In this document: positions 16,879 to 25,967 of the stretch, one piece after another
Numbering within the stretch: position 1 is the first letter of the stretch
Layout of the letters: every line of letters starts with the position of its first letter
Source of the DNA: Pseudomonas gingeri
GTDB lineage: Bacteria; Pseudomonadota; Gammaproteobacteria; Pseudomonadales; Pseudomonadaceae
Assembly (NCBI RefSeq): GCF_013386165.1
Contig: NZ_JACAOS010000015.1
Coordinates: forward strand, 124,001 to 188,000
DNA length: 64,000 bases
Direction of reading: 5' to 3'
The notes under the pieces: model-generated
Database searches by the model: none
The model's input: only the letters and a program-made list of their open reading frames with translations
What the model was told of the DNA's origin: nothing
Translations under genes and position numbers: made by a program

Positions 16879-18059
16879 CAAATGTTCCTGCTCAACACTA
16901 ACAGGGCGATATCATCCGGCATCTCCCCTAGCGTGGCCAATCCAAAGACCTGGCGCAAGCCATCCAGGCTGCCCCCGGCTGTTTTTACCAGTTCAGGTAA
17001 AGCAGCCTCTTTCTCTTTGAGTGTATCTTGCTTCAAAAGGTCCAGAATGCCATCAGACATTAACGTCAAACTAAATGCTGGCGGCAATTCCAGAATGTGA
17101 TCTTCATAGGTGGCTTCGTTGAACAAGCCCACCGGCAAACCACGCCCTTCCAGGTAACGAACACTGTCAGGGGTGTAGAGCACCGGCAATGGCAGGTGCC
17201 CGCCAATGCTGTAGGTCAGCAACCCGGTTTCTTCATCGATCACGCCGCCGACCATGGTCACGTGCTTGCCCAGCTTGCAGCTGATCAGCCCGCGGTTGAT
17301 GTGGCCCAGCACCTGCGACGGGGTGAACTCCGGCAAGGTGCCATTGCGCTTGGACTCGAACAGCAGGCGCGTGGTCATGAACTTCAGCAATACGGTGACA
17401 AACGCCGAGGACGCGCCATGGCCGGACACATCTGCCAGGTAGAACGCCACGCGGCGCTCATCAACCCGGAAGTAGTCGACGAAATCGCCAGACAGGTACA
17501 ACGACGGAATGATCTGGTGCGCGAACTGGAACTCGTCGATGCTCCAGGGGCTGGTCGGCAGCATGTTCATCTGCACCTGGCGGCCAGCGTTCTGGTCTTC
17601 CTGGAGCAGGTGCAGGCTGGCTTCGAGCTCGCGGTTGGCGGTTTCCAGCTTCTCGCGGTAGCGCTGGTTCTCCAGAAGCAGGCGCGCACGGTCCAGCGCC
17701 CGCAGCACTGAATGCTCCAGAACGGCGAGGTCTTCGAGGGGCTTGATCAGGTAGTCGGCAGCGCCCAGGCGCAACGCTTCGACAGCGTCGTTCATGACAC
17801 CCGCACCGGACACCACGATCACTGGCGTCTGCGGCGAAAGGTCGGTCACCTGACGAATCAGCTCGAGACCGCCCATCTGGGGCATGCGCAAGTCGCAGAT
17901 GACCAGGTCGGGCTTGGACTGCTCGAATACCTCAAGACCCTGCAAGCCATTGCCGGCCTGCAAGACGCTGAATCCGCTGTCTTCCAAGTAGGCCGCAAGG
18001 CTTGCGCGCACTACTTCGTCGTCATCAATTATCAGCAGCGTGGCACTGGTTTTTTGCAT
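16878..18059 (-). CDS. rssB: Response regulator with PP2C/SpoIIE phosphatase domain (RssB)
   Basis: A 393-residue two-domain signalling protein. The receiver domain (1-125) has the acidic pocket LLIIDDDE, phospho-acceptor Asp56 (LVICDLRMP) and Lys106 (LIKPLED). A coiled-coil linker (about 130-175) leads to a PP2C-type SpoIIE phosphatase domain with VAFYLADVSGHGASSAF and the C-terminal GEMPDDIALLVL metal-binding block. The layout matches Pseudomonas RssB, the RpoS adaptor/phosphatase, rather than the shorter E. coli-type RssB. It is the first gene of the rssB-rssC operon and overlaps rssC by one base. The upstream gap (18060-18336) holds no other gene. Confidence 0.93.
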   Translation of the reverse strand: MQKTSATLLIIDDDEVVRASLAAYLEDSGFSVLQAGNGLQGLEVFEQSKPDLVICDLRMPQMGGLELIRQVTDLSPQTPVIVVSGAGVMNDAVEALRLGAADYLIKPLEDLAVLEHSVLRALDRARLLLENQRYREKLETANRELEASLHLLQEDQNAGRQVQMNMLPTSPWSIDEFQFAHQIIPSLYLSGDFVDYFRVDERRVAFYLADVSGHGASSAFVTVLLKFMTTRLLFESKRNGTLPEFTPSQVLGHINRGLISCKLGKHVTMVGGVIDEETGLLTYSIGGHLPLPVLYTPDSVRYLEGRGLPVGLFNEATYEDHILELPPAFSLTLMSDGILDLLKQDTLKEKEAALPELVKTAGGSLDGLRQVFGLATLGEMPDDIALLVLSRNI

Positions 18060-18336
18060 GTGGGCAAACGGCGCCAGAATTAGGTTGGCGTAGACAGCAA
18101 GGCAACGGGCCCGACTCGTACTACTGGATTCGCTTTCTAGCCTCTCTGTCCCGAATCGGGTCGGACGATCACGTCCGGTGCATCGGTATCAGAGGTGCCC
18201 TTCTAAGGCGCAGACGGTACTCCCATCCGCCGGGCGTTTCAAGCTCATGCCGATGGTCGCTTGACGTCTTTACACCTCAAATCACCGGGAGTTATAAGAA
18301 CAGTGCAAACCACAACGGAATTGAAGGACTGCCCCC

Positions 18337-18633
18337 ATGAGTCGAACCGATCAGGACTACAGTGAAAAGCGTGACTACATCCGTATGCGCGTCGAGGCCG
18401 ACGTCACGTTGATCCATGCGGGGCTGGAGATTTCCGCCACCTGCCTGGACCTGTCGAGCAGCGGCATGCAGATCGCCGCACCACGGGCCTTCAAGGCCGG
18501 CGACACGTTGCTGGTGCGCATCGACTCCGACCACCCGGCCCTCAAGGGCCTGGAAGCCGAGACCGAGGTGGTCTGGGTGCGTGAGGACGGCGGCGGCCAA
18601 CGACTGGGGTTGCAGATCCTCAAGATGAATTGA
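18337..18633 (+). CDS. PilZ-domain protein, probable cyclic-di-GMP receptor
   Basis: A 98-residue stand-alone PilZ domain. Both c-di-GMP contact motifs are intact: the RxxxR block in KRDYIRMRV (residues 11-19) and D/N-x-S-x-x-G in LDLSSSGMQ (about 38-46). It is likely a cytosolic adaptor that changes shape on ligand binding; its target is unknown. It is divergent from rssB and convergent with mlaA, with a terminator between them. The same neighbourhood is found in other Pseudomonas, from memory. Confidence 0.93.
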   Translation: MSRTDQDYSEKRDYIRMRVEADVTLIHAGLEISATCLDLSSSGMQIAAPRAFKAGDTLLVRIDSDHPALKGLEAETEVVWVREDGGGQRLGLQILKMN

Positions 18634-18650
18634 GGCCCGGCGAATATAAA

Positions 18651-18679
18651 AAAAGGCGACCCGTCGAGGTCGCCTTTTT
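18651..18679. terminator. Bidirectional terminator between the PilZ gene and mlaA
   Basis: A-run, a 7-bp stem GGCGACC/GGTCGCC with a 6-nt loop, then five T. It serves the two convergent genes. Confidence 0.88.
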
Positions 18680-18696
18680 CATTTAGCCGGTAAAAA

Positions 18697-19383
18697 CTAG
18701 AAATCGTCTACAACCTTGCCGTCCTTGACCTTGAACTCGCGGTTCTGCAGGTAGGCGTTGCGGATGAAGATGTATTTGTCGCCAGAGATCAGTTTTTCGC
18801 TCGACAACAGGCTGGTACGCACGTCGACGATGTCCACGCCGTACGCAATGTTACGCGCCGGAATGTCGTTCATGTAGCGATAGGGTTCGGTGTAGGTGTC
18901 GATGTACAGCGACGGCGCGTCACGCAAGGTGCTCGGGCCGAAGAACGGGATGACCACGTACGGACCGCTGCCCACGCCCCAGTGCCCCAGGGTCTGGCCG
19001 AAATCTTCGTCGTTACGCTGCAGCCCCATTTTGGTGCCGACATCGAAGAAACCCGCGACACCGAAAATGGTGTTGAAGAAGATCCGCGAAGTATCCACGC
19101 CCGCCGCGTGCGGCTTGAGCTGCAGCACGTCGTTGGCCAGGTTCTTCACATCGCCGATGTTACGAAACATATTGTGGATGCCATCAACCACGAACTGCGG
19201 CGTCACTGCCTGGTAGCCCTGGGCCAAAGGTTTCAGCGCGTAGGTGTCCAGCACATCGTTGAACTTGAAGATAGGGCGGTTGACGCTCTCCCACGGATCT
19301 TCGTCTGCCGCCTGTGCGGCAAATGGCACCAGCGCAACGCTGGCACACAGGGACAGTTGAGCTAGACGATGGATCCAGCGCAT
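18697..19383 (-). CDS. mlaA: MlaA/VacJ-family outer-membrane lipid asymmetry protein
   Basis: A 228-residue exported protein of the MlaA family, which removes misplaced phospholipids from the outer leaflet of the outer membrane and passes them to MlaC. The ATG at 19383 has a strong AAGGAG site. A signal peptide (about 1-26) ends in AAQA. The mature protein starts ADEDPWESVNRPIFKFND, the family N-terminal block, and contains GPYVVIPFFGPSTLRDA, the most conserved MlaA stretch. Unlike the E. coli lipoprotein, I see no lipobox cysteine at the cleavage site, so it may be released by signal peptidase I. Confidence 0.93.
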   Translation of the reverse strand: MRWIHRLAQLSLCASVALVPFAAQAADEDPWESVNRPIFKFNDVLDTYALKPLAQGYQAVTPQFVVDGIHNMFRNIGDVKNLANDVLQLKPHAAGVDTSRIFFNTIFGVAGFFDVGTKMGLQRNDEDFGQTLGHWGVGSGPYVVIPFFGPSTLRDAPSLYIDTYTEPYRYMNDIPARNIAYGVDIVDVRTSLLSSEKLISGDKYIFIRNAYLQNREFKVKDGKVVDDF

Positions 19384-19438
19384 AAAAAGAACTCCTTGGA
19401 TAAGACGGGCTGGGCAACCGCGCCCTCGAAAAGCGGCC

Positions 19439-19467
19439 AGTATAAAGCGGATAACTTCGATTAGGCA
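19439..19467 (-). promoter_or_regulatory. Possible sigma-70 promoter of mlaA
   Basis: On the minus strand TATACT (19444-19439) lies about 55 nt upstream of the mlaA start. A weak minus-35 (TGCCTA, 19467-19462) sits 17 nt before it. The minus-10 match is good and the minus-35 poor. Confidence 0.35.
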
Positions 19468-19578
19468 GTCTGGTCGAGACAAGTCCTACAAAGATTTACA
19501 GATTACGCGGGGCTGGCCGCCGTCATCCAACTGTCATGGCGGTGTCTTACTCTGCGAAGTCATTTCAGGGACGTTGCC

Positions 19579-20190
19579 ATGCCATTACCCGCCGCCGTAC
19601 CGCTGCCCGCCCCCACCGCCCTGCTCTTCGGCCTGACCGGTTGCCTGGTGGATTTCGGTGCCCGCGCCCGCGCCAACCTGGACCCGGGCGAGCACAATCA
19701 CGCGACACCGGGTGCGCTGGAGATACTCCAGGGCCTGCAACAACGCGGCGTGCCCTGCGCCTGGCTGGATGAATTGCCCTCTGCGGTCAGCCACCCCCTT
19801 GCCACCACCCTGCCGAACTGGGTCAAGGCCTCGCTTACTCCCACCAACTGCGCCCAATGGCCGGCGCCCAACGCCTGCTGGCATGCGCTGATGAGCCTCG
19901 GCGTGGAACAACTGGACGGCTGCGTGCTGGTCAGTGGCGAACCGCGCCTGCTGCAATCGGGCCTGAATGCCGGCTTGTGGACCATCGGCCTGGCCTCCTG
20001 CGGCCCGTTGTGTGGTCTCTCGCCCGTGGAATGGCAGGCGCTGCCGCAAAAGGAGCGGGAACGCAAACGCGGCAAGGCCACTGTCGAGCTGTTCGGCCTC
20101 GGCGTGCACTCGGTGATCGATCACCTGGGTGAACTGGCGACCTGCCTGGACGATATCGCCCTGCGCCGGCTCAAGGGCGAGAAGCCCTGA
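19579..20190 (+). CDS. HAD-fold protein lacking the catalytic aspartate
   Basis: A 203-residue protein that aligns by eye with the phosphonoacetaldehyde-hydrolase-like branch of the HAD superfamily. Its N-terminal ALLFGLTGCLVDFG corresponds to the PhnX-type motif AVILDWAGTTVDFG. The nucleophilic Asp is replaced by Gly. Motif II-like VLVSGEPRLLQSGLNAGLWTIGL and the C-terminal GVHSVIDHLGEL remain. It is probably a pseudoenzyme with a structural or regulatory role. A ribosome site AGGGA precedes the ATG. It lies between mlaA and the DUF4404 gene, which I recall as a conserved arrangement in Pseudomonas. Confidence 0.75.
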   Translation: MPLPAAVPLPAPTALLFGLTGCLVDFGARARANLDPGEHNHATPGALEILQGLQQRGVPCAWLDELPSAVSHPLATTLPNWVKASLTPTNCAQWPAPNACWHALMSLGVEQLDGCVLVSGEPRLLQSGLNAGLWTIGLASCGPLCGLSPVEWQALPQKERERKRGKATVELFGLGVHSVIDHLGELATCLDDIALRRLKGEKP

Positions 20191-20315
20191 CAAGGTGATC
20201 TTGATCGAGGTCATGCAGGCCACGCGGGAGTGGATTACTCTGACACTCAGGTACAGACCTTTATCGCCATATGGCGGTCTATGTGCCAGAGTCTATCCAA
20301 AGAGGAAGTACCACG

Positions 20316-20579
20316 ATGCCTGCCCGCGAACTGCAAGACCAACTCAATACCCTGCGCGAGCAACTGGAGCAGAACCCACCTCTTTCAGCGGAAGAGCGTG
20401 AACATCTGCAAGTGCTGATGCAGCAGATCGAAGCACAGATCAAACTGGAAACCTCGACCCAGGACGCCAGTCTGGCGGACGGCGTCAACCTCGCGGTGGA
20501 GCGCTTCGAGCTCGAACACCCCGCCATCGCCGTGACCTTGCGCAATATCGTCCAGACCCTGGGCAATATCGGTATCTGA
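20316..20579 (+). CDS. DUF4404 family protein
   Basis: An 87-residue helical protein (PARELQDQLNTLREQLEQN, then a heptad-like stretch, then PAIAVTLRNIVQTLGNIGI). The C-terminal HPAIAVTLRNIVQTLGNIGI block is the DUF4404 hallmark. The ATG at 20316 has AGAGGAAG upstream; the open frame begins 15 codons earlier without a ribosome site. The function is unknown. It is convergent with the large effector gene. Confidence 0.88.
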   Translation: MPARELQDQLNTLREQLEQNPPLSAEEREHLQVLMQQIEAQIKLETSTQDASLADGVNLAVERFELEHPAIAVTLRNIVQTLGNIGI

Positions 20580-20642
20580 ACCAGGCTACGCAGCGGCCCG
20601 CCCCTATCCGACAGAGCAGAGGCTGTTTTCAAGGGGCGGGCT

Positions 20643-23600
20643 TCACAGGTCTGAACTCTCGGGCATCCGGGCACGGTCGAGCGCTTTCTGGGTGATCTGT
20701 ACTTCCCCGGCTTTTCGCTCGAGATCAATCACTTCGAGCGCCTGCTCATAGACCGTATCGCTCATTTCCTGGCCAATGGGAATATCCGCCTCGGCGATAC
20801 CCAGGATTCTCGCCCACTGTTGCACCGTCGCAGTCCAGCCGGCGATTTCCCGCGCCGAGGCCTGCGGCTGCCGTGCCAGCTTCTCCAGCGCTTCACGCAA
20901 CTCTTCCAGGGTTTGCAAGCGTTCCTGTGCCACGACCTCCTGCTGCTCCGTATCGGGCAAGGTCTTCAGATAATCCTTCCAGAGCGGCTGTTCAAGCAGC
21001 AGCTCGACCTGCTTGCCAGATACTTGCTCGGCCGCCAGTATGCGATCGCCCGCCTCCCGGGTCATGTCCCGGGTGACATTGCTGGAGCCCCGATACAACA
21101 TGGACAAAGGTTGCCAGGGCAGTCCCAGGCGCTCGGCGAGATCAACACGGTAGGCCAGGTAGATCTCGACTTCATCGACATGGGGCCAGCGCTCATCAGC
21201 GGCCTCGGCCGCCACACGCCCGGCCTCCTCGATTTCAGCCTCGCCCAGGCGCAGTCCGCGCGCCGTCTCGATGGCTTGCACCCTGGAGTCCTCAATGTGG
21301 CCGGCCCTGACGATGTCCTGATTGGCGGTTTCGACCTTGGAGATATCGTTCAACCGCGCCAGCCGCGAGCGTCCCTGAGCCAAGGCCAGGTAGGTCGCTT
21401 CCCGTGCATCGCCCGCCAGCTGCCCGGCCTCGTAGAGCAACACCTCGCCCCCCAGCCGGCTGAACACCTCGGTAAAACCATCGGCACAGGTTTCCAGGTC
21501 GGTGGTCCAGTCGAACAACACCTGACGCAAGGCGGAGTCGGCAATGGCCGCATCGATCATTCGCCAGACACGCCGGATCAACTCCGGCCGGTATTCGGCG
21601 CGATAGTCCGCCGTGTAACGCAGCGCGGCAATCGCCTCCAGAAATTCCTGGCTCCCGGGCTCATCGACGATCAGGCTCCACTGCGCCCTCCTGCGCTCCT
21701 GCTCGGCCAGCGGAAAACTGCTGTCGAGCCAGTTTTCCACGACGGGCGTCAATCTCGGCAGCCCCTGATCCACGACGCCCGTGTCTTCCGGCAGGACGAA
21801 ACGTATCGACGGTCGATCAATGAACTGGGAAACCCTATAGCGTGTCGTACTGTCCAGCGGATTACCGTAAAGCAATACCGTTCTCATCCTGCGACTGCTC
21901 AGGTTATAAAAATCCCAGGGAATGGTGGTCAATTGGTTTCCCTGCAAATCCAGCACCATCAGATCGAGCAACTCCAGTGCTCCGATCGGCCAGGCGGACA
22001 AGCCGGTACGCTGCAACTGGAGCCCCTGTAGCCCCGGCATGCCCCTGGCACTGAACAGCCCCAGAGGGTTGCCATCCAGGTTCAGTCGCCTCAGGCGCAC
22101 CATGCTGCGTAATTGCTGCCCCAGTAACGGGGTCCAGACAATCCGGTTGCCGTTGAGCTGCAACCTGCGCAGCTCAGCCATTCCACCAATGCTTAAAGGC
22201 AATTGCGTCAGCCTGCCCCCCGTGATCTGCAACTCGCGCAACTTGGGAAACTTCTTGAGAAAGGCTTCTAGGTCACGGCGCTCCCGACGTCCGACCAGGG
22301 TCAGCTTCAATGAGACCACATGCTCGAAACTCCCCTCTTCCAGTTCAGGCAACTTGAGCAGGTGCTCCCTGGAAAGGTCCAGCTCATATCCCAACGGTTG
22401 GCCACCGGCATCGAACACGGGCTGCGACTCCCGGCGCCAGCACTTTTTTATCCGCTCCAGCACGCGTGACTTGGAGGCCTTGCCGACCAGCCAATTACCG
22501 ACACCACCACTGCCATGCTCGTACTCACTGTCGATGCGCCAGTATTCGAGCATCTGTTTCAGCCTGTGGTACTCGCCCTGCTGCTTCTTGAGGGCCTTGA
22601 GGAACACCTTGTCATCCTGCCCTTCAAGCGACAGGAATTGTCGAACCGCCTCCAGCTCCTGGCCGGGATAAAGCTTATCCACCAGCAGCCACAAATGGCT
22701 CGGCGACACTGACTCCGAACTCGGCCCCCCACCGAGCGGATAACCGAATCGCCCATCGCTCAAACGCATTGGCGACCTGAATCCGGGCTTGATCGCTTGC
22801 ATGTCCAGCAACGAGCGAATGCGCGCGCGAGACAGCGTCAGGTGGTTCACCACCGTTTGTTTGAACAACTCCGGGCCCGTTGTGCGCGAGAAGCCAAGTG
22901 CCTGAAGTTCGCTCTCCGGCAGAGCCTGCAATAGCGCCACCTGAAGGTTACCCGGCAGGACTTGCTCTTTGATCTCATAGCCCCCCGACTTGCGCAGCAA
23001 CTCCACGGGTGTTTCCGCTGAGGTCGTGCCCAGGCTGTCGACCAAGCGCCGCCCACCCGGTGCCAGTTCGGAAGGCTCATACAGCTCGATACGGAGCTTT
23101 TTCGACCAGCCCGGCAGGTTCTCCAGTGAATGCAGGAACAACCGGTCGGCATCCAGGCTGACCGATGATTCGATGAAAAGCCCTTCATAGGCCCGCGCGA
23201 TCCGCACTTGTTGCAGATACCAACGACTTTCTTCCGCCAACCGCAGCGGCACCCTTCCCGCTTCCAGCGACTCGACCTCATAGCCGTTGGCCGCATTGGC
23301 CAACTCATCGGCAATCGCCGTCGGCAAGTTGGGAAAGTCGCGCTTGAACAAGGCGACAAAGGCATTTCGGGAGCGGCTACGAAACTCGTAGTAGGACTCG
23401 AACAACGCACTGCGCTGGTTCTGTGCCTCGGCGGCAAGTCGGGTGTCCAGCGCCGCCAGTTGTTCGGCACGGGTCAACTGCGCCTCACCCACCTGGCGCC
23501 CGAGCAACGTATCGATCTCGCCCGGGTCAAGTCCCTGCAACACCACCTGCAGCAGTTTGCCGTCATATATCTGGGCATCGCTGACGGTCACCACCGGCAG

Positions 23601-25694
23601 CCCCGTTTTATCCGCCGGCCCATACTCCTTCAACACCCGCCCTTCGCCATTGACGAAGCGCAACACCTTTGTAGGCGGCCACAAGGCTTCCAGCAACTGT
23701 TCCCGGATACGCCAATCAACCACGCCGCCGTTAGTCGTACCGCGCTCGATAAACCGCTGGATATCCGCATCGATCCTGAAGCGCTGCAGCGTGTCGCTCA
23801 GTAAGGCAGGCCGGCGCAGTTGGTCCAGGTAGACCGGACGCAACTGCTCGGCGCCCACACCGCTGACGGTCATGATTCGAGTCGCCTGCTCCGGGGAAAA
23901 ACCGGCCATATCGGGCCCCAGGCGCTCGAACAGCTTGAAGGCATCCCACTGCAACGGCGCCTCCAACTCATGGGTCCAGGCACCCGAGCCGTTATGGCTG
24001 AACAGCGGCGGATAAGTGCTCCGGGTGGGGTGCTCGGCGCGATATTCATGGCTGACGCGAGTGGGTCCGAGTTTGTAGTAAGCCCCGTCCAGCGTCAGGT
24101 AACTGCTGGCATTGCGCACCCGCAAGCCCGACTCGTCGGGGCTCAGCCCCTCAGGCAAGGCCGGGGCATGGCGATAGGGCAAAAGATCGCCTTTCCATAA
24201 CCGGGTTCCGCCGTCCGGCAGCTTGACCTGCTTGAGGCCATCAATGAAAGCAGCCGCTTCGGCATCGCGCGCCAGGACCTGCATGAAGGCCCCAAGCTCC
24301 AGGTTCAGTACTACACCGAGAAAGCTCAGCACGGCTTGCGTCTTGTCGCCATGCTGCCAGTCCTCGATGCCTTCGTAGACCTGGACCAGTAACTGGGCAC
24401 CGGCCACCGCCAGCATCGCCTCTCCCAGTCCTGGCACAAAAAACAGCAGGTTGACACCCCAGTCCAGAAAGGAATGCCAGCGAGCACTGCGAGTCTTCTT
24501 GTCCTCCGCATCCGTCGACACCGCCAGTATCCGGGCATCGTCGAGCATCTTGACGGTGTGCTGCACATAAAGCTCGGAAAAGAGATCTCCGGTTATTTGC
24601 GCGAGCTGGAGCTGCAAGCGCGCCTGTTCATCGGGCACACGCCGACGCGTCGCGGGGTTCCAGGGATTCAGCAGCTCGTTCAGCGTGCTGAAAAACACCG
24701 GTTGAGTGCGCAAATGGAGGTAGCGGCGAAATTCGTGTTGATAACCTTCGTCACGCAGCCTGCGCCTGAGGTCATCCTCGAACACCGCCAGAGTCGAATA
24801 CTGTTTGAGCGCCTGCTCGGTATCACCGGACAGGTACACCACGCAAGGGCAGGAATCCCGGGTTGCCGAGACGTCGAAACGGGTCAGCAGTACACCCTTG
24901 AGCAAGGCGCCTCGATAGCCGCTATCGGGAATAGGCACATCAAGCATCTTGATCTCATGAAACTGCACGGCATGCAGGCTCCAGAGCGGGCTGGAGTTTC
25001 CGCCGACCCACTGTTTGAGCATCCGGTAAGCCGAGTCGTCGATATGCCCTTTCATCACGGCAATATCGGCCTGGACCGACAATTCGGAAATCTCGTGGGC
25101 CATGAACAGTCGACGAAACTCATCATCGCGCTGCCCGGAAGCATTCTTGCGCAACAGGAAAGACTCGATATGTTCTTTATATTTCCCGCCCAGATCCAGA
25201 TCGCGGCATAACCGGGCAAACGCCCGTGGCGTAAACTCCTTGAGCAAGACACTTTGAGTCGTGCGCAGTATCTGCGAGCCTCGATCGAAACCAACGTAAG
25301 TGGTTTCACTTTCCTCGAAGTTCTGCAAGGCGGCCTGCAAAAGTGTCTGTTGCGTCAGTTTCTGCTGATACGGCGTAGACGCCGTTTGTGCCGCCAGTAT
25401 GTGAACATGTCTGAGCTGATCCCGATGCACGTCCAGTCCCGGGCCGAACGCCTTGTCCAGGGCCCGCTGCAAGCGTGGCGCGGCGAAGGCTTCCGGACTC
25501 TGCAAGCCCCCCAGGTAGGCGGCCAGGCGGGCCTTGTCCGATTGATGGCGACGCATGCTGTGCGCATAGGCGCTACGGGTTGCGAAGGGCGCACTCTTCA
25601 GCCAATCCGGTAAGCGGCTGGCCACCAGCGCATGATACCCTTCAGCATCAAGCAGTATTGCAACATCCGATGTTTCAAAAGCAGAAACCGTCAT
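20643..25694 (-). CDS. Large LRR/NEL-type E3 ubiquitin ligase effector with toxin-like N-terminus
   Basis: A 1683-residue protein (ATG at 25694). The N-terminal ~1000 residues resemble the dermonecrotic-toxin-like DUF6543 region of Pseudomonas and include a hydrophobic stretch near 410-440 (LLFFVPGLGEAMLAVAGAQL). Leucine-rich repeats follow at about 1115-1280 (LRELQITGGRLTQLP, LRRLQLNGNRI, LVLDLQGNQLTTIP-like units). The C-terminus is a novel E3 ligase (NEL) domain with the catalytic CxD motif at Cys1403 (ETCADGF) and downstream helices (WPHVDEVEIYLAYRVDLAERL). Relatives are type III effectors (IpaH, SspH) that ubiquitinate host proteins, and large NEL proteins are known in Pseudomonas. No secretion genes, chaperone or signal peptide are seen here. 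Delivery route and host are unknown. Confidence 0.85.
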   Translation of the reverse strand: MTVSAFETSDVAILLDAEGYHALVASRLPDWLKSAPFATRSAYAHSMRRHQSDKARLAAYLGGLQSPEAFAAPRLQRALDKAFGPGLDVHRDQLRHVHILAAQTASTPYQQKLTQQTLLQAALQNFEESETTYVGFDRGSQILRTTQSVLLKEFTPRAFARLCRDLDLGGKYKEHIESFLLRKNASGQRDDEFRRLFMAHEISELSVQADIAVMKGHIDDSAYRMLKQWVGGNSSPLWSLHAVQFHEIKMLDVPIPDSGYRGALLKGVLLTRFDVSATRDSCPCVVYLSGDTEQALKQYSTLAVFEDDLRRRLRDEGYQHEFRRYLHLRTQPVFFSTLNELLNPWNPATRRRVPDEQARLQLQLAQITGDLFSELYVQHTVKMLDDARILAVSTDAEDKKTRSARWHSFLDWGVNLLFFVPGLGEAMLAVAGAQLLVQVYEGIEDWQHGDKTQAVLSFLGVVLNLELGAFMQVLARDAEAAAFIDGLKQVKLPDGGTRLWKGDLLPYRHAPALPEGLSPDESGLRVRNASSYLTLDGAYYKLGPTRVSHEYRAEHPTRSTYPPLFSHNGSGAWTHELEAPLQWDAFKLFERLGPDMAGFSPEQATRIMTVSGVGAEQLRPVYLDQLRRPALLSDTLQRFRIDADIQRFIERGTTNGGVVDWRIREQLLEALWPPTKVLRFVNGEGRVLKEYGPADKTGLPVVTVSDAQIYDGKLLQVVLQGLDPGEIDTLLGRQVGEAQLTRAEQLAALDTRLAAEAQNQRSALFESYYEFRSRSRNAFVALFKRDFPNLPTAIADELANAANGYEVESLEAGRVPLRLAEESRWYLQQVRIARAYEGLFIESSVSLDADRLFLHSLENLPGWSKKLRIELYEPSELAPGGRRLVDSLGTTSAETPVELLRKSGGYEIKEQVLPGNLQVALLQALPESELQALGFSRTTGPELFKQTVVNHLTLSRARIRSLLDMQAIKPGFRSPMRLSDGRFGYPLGGGPSSESVSPSHLWLLVDKLYPGQELEAVRQFLSLEGQDDKVFLKALKKQQGEYHRLKQMLEYWRIDSEYEHGSGGVGNWLVGKASKSRVLERIKKCWRRESQPVFDAGGQPLGYELDLSREHLLKLPELEEGSFEHVVSLKLTLVGRRERRDLEAFLKKFPKLRELQITGGRLTQLPLSIGGMAELRRLQLNGNRIVWTPLLGQQLRSMVRLRRLNLDGNPLGLFSARGMPGLQGLQLQRTGLSAWPIGALELLDLMVLDLQGNQLTTIPWDFYNLSSRRMRTVLLYGNPLDSTTRYRVSQFIDRPSIRFVLPEDTGVVDQGLPRLTPVVENWLDSSFPLAEQERRRAQWSLIVDEPGSQEFLEAIAALRYTADYRAEYRPELIRRVWRMIDAAIADSALRQVLFDWTTDLETCADGFTEVFSRLGGEVLLYEAGQLAGDAREATYLALAQGRSRLARLNDISKVETANQDIVRAGHIEDSRVQAIETARGLRLGEAEIEEAGRVAAEAADERWPHVDEVEIYLAYRVDLAERLGLPWQPLSMLYRGSSNVTRDMTREAGDRILAAEQVSGKQVELLLEQPLWKDYLKTLPDTEQQEVVAQERLQTLEELREALEKLARQPQASAREIAGWTATVQQWARILGIAEADIPIGQEMSDTVYEQALEVIDLERKAGEVQITQKALDRARMPESSDL

Positions 25695-25911
25695 TCCCAA
25701 AAGCCTTAAATAACTTCAATCCCCTTATACTAATCTTCACTCCCTCGATAAAAAGCGCAAATAGCCAATCGCTTGCGCCTGCCTTCTATCCATATTATCC
25801 AACCGTGATATATCTATTAACGCCCTTCAAAGTTTAAACCGGTGAACGGCTTTTCGACTGAGCACAAGCGCCTCTTATATAAACCGCGAAGATTCTTTTA
25901 CCGCCATTAAC

Positions 25912-25944
25912 AAAAAAGCCCCGACTCTTACGAGCCGGGGCTTT
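25912..25944 (-). terminator. Rho-independent terminator of gdhB
   Basis: On the minus strand GCCCCGGCTCG-taag-AGTCGGGGC is followed by six T, about 25 nt after the gdhB stop. Confidence 0.9.
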
Positions 25945-25967
25945 CAGTTACCACTTGCTTCAGGCTA

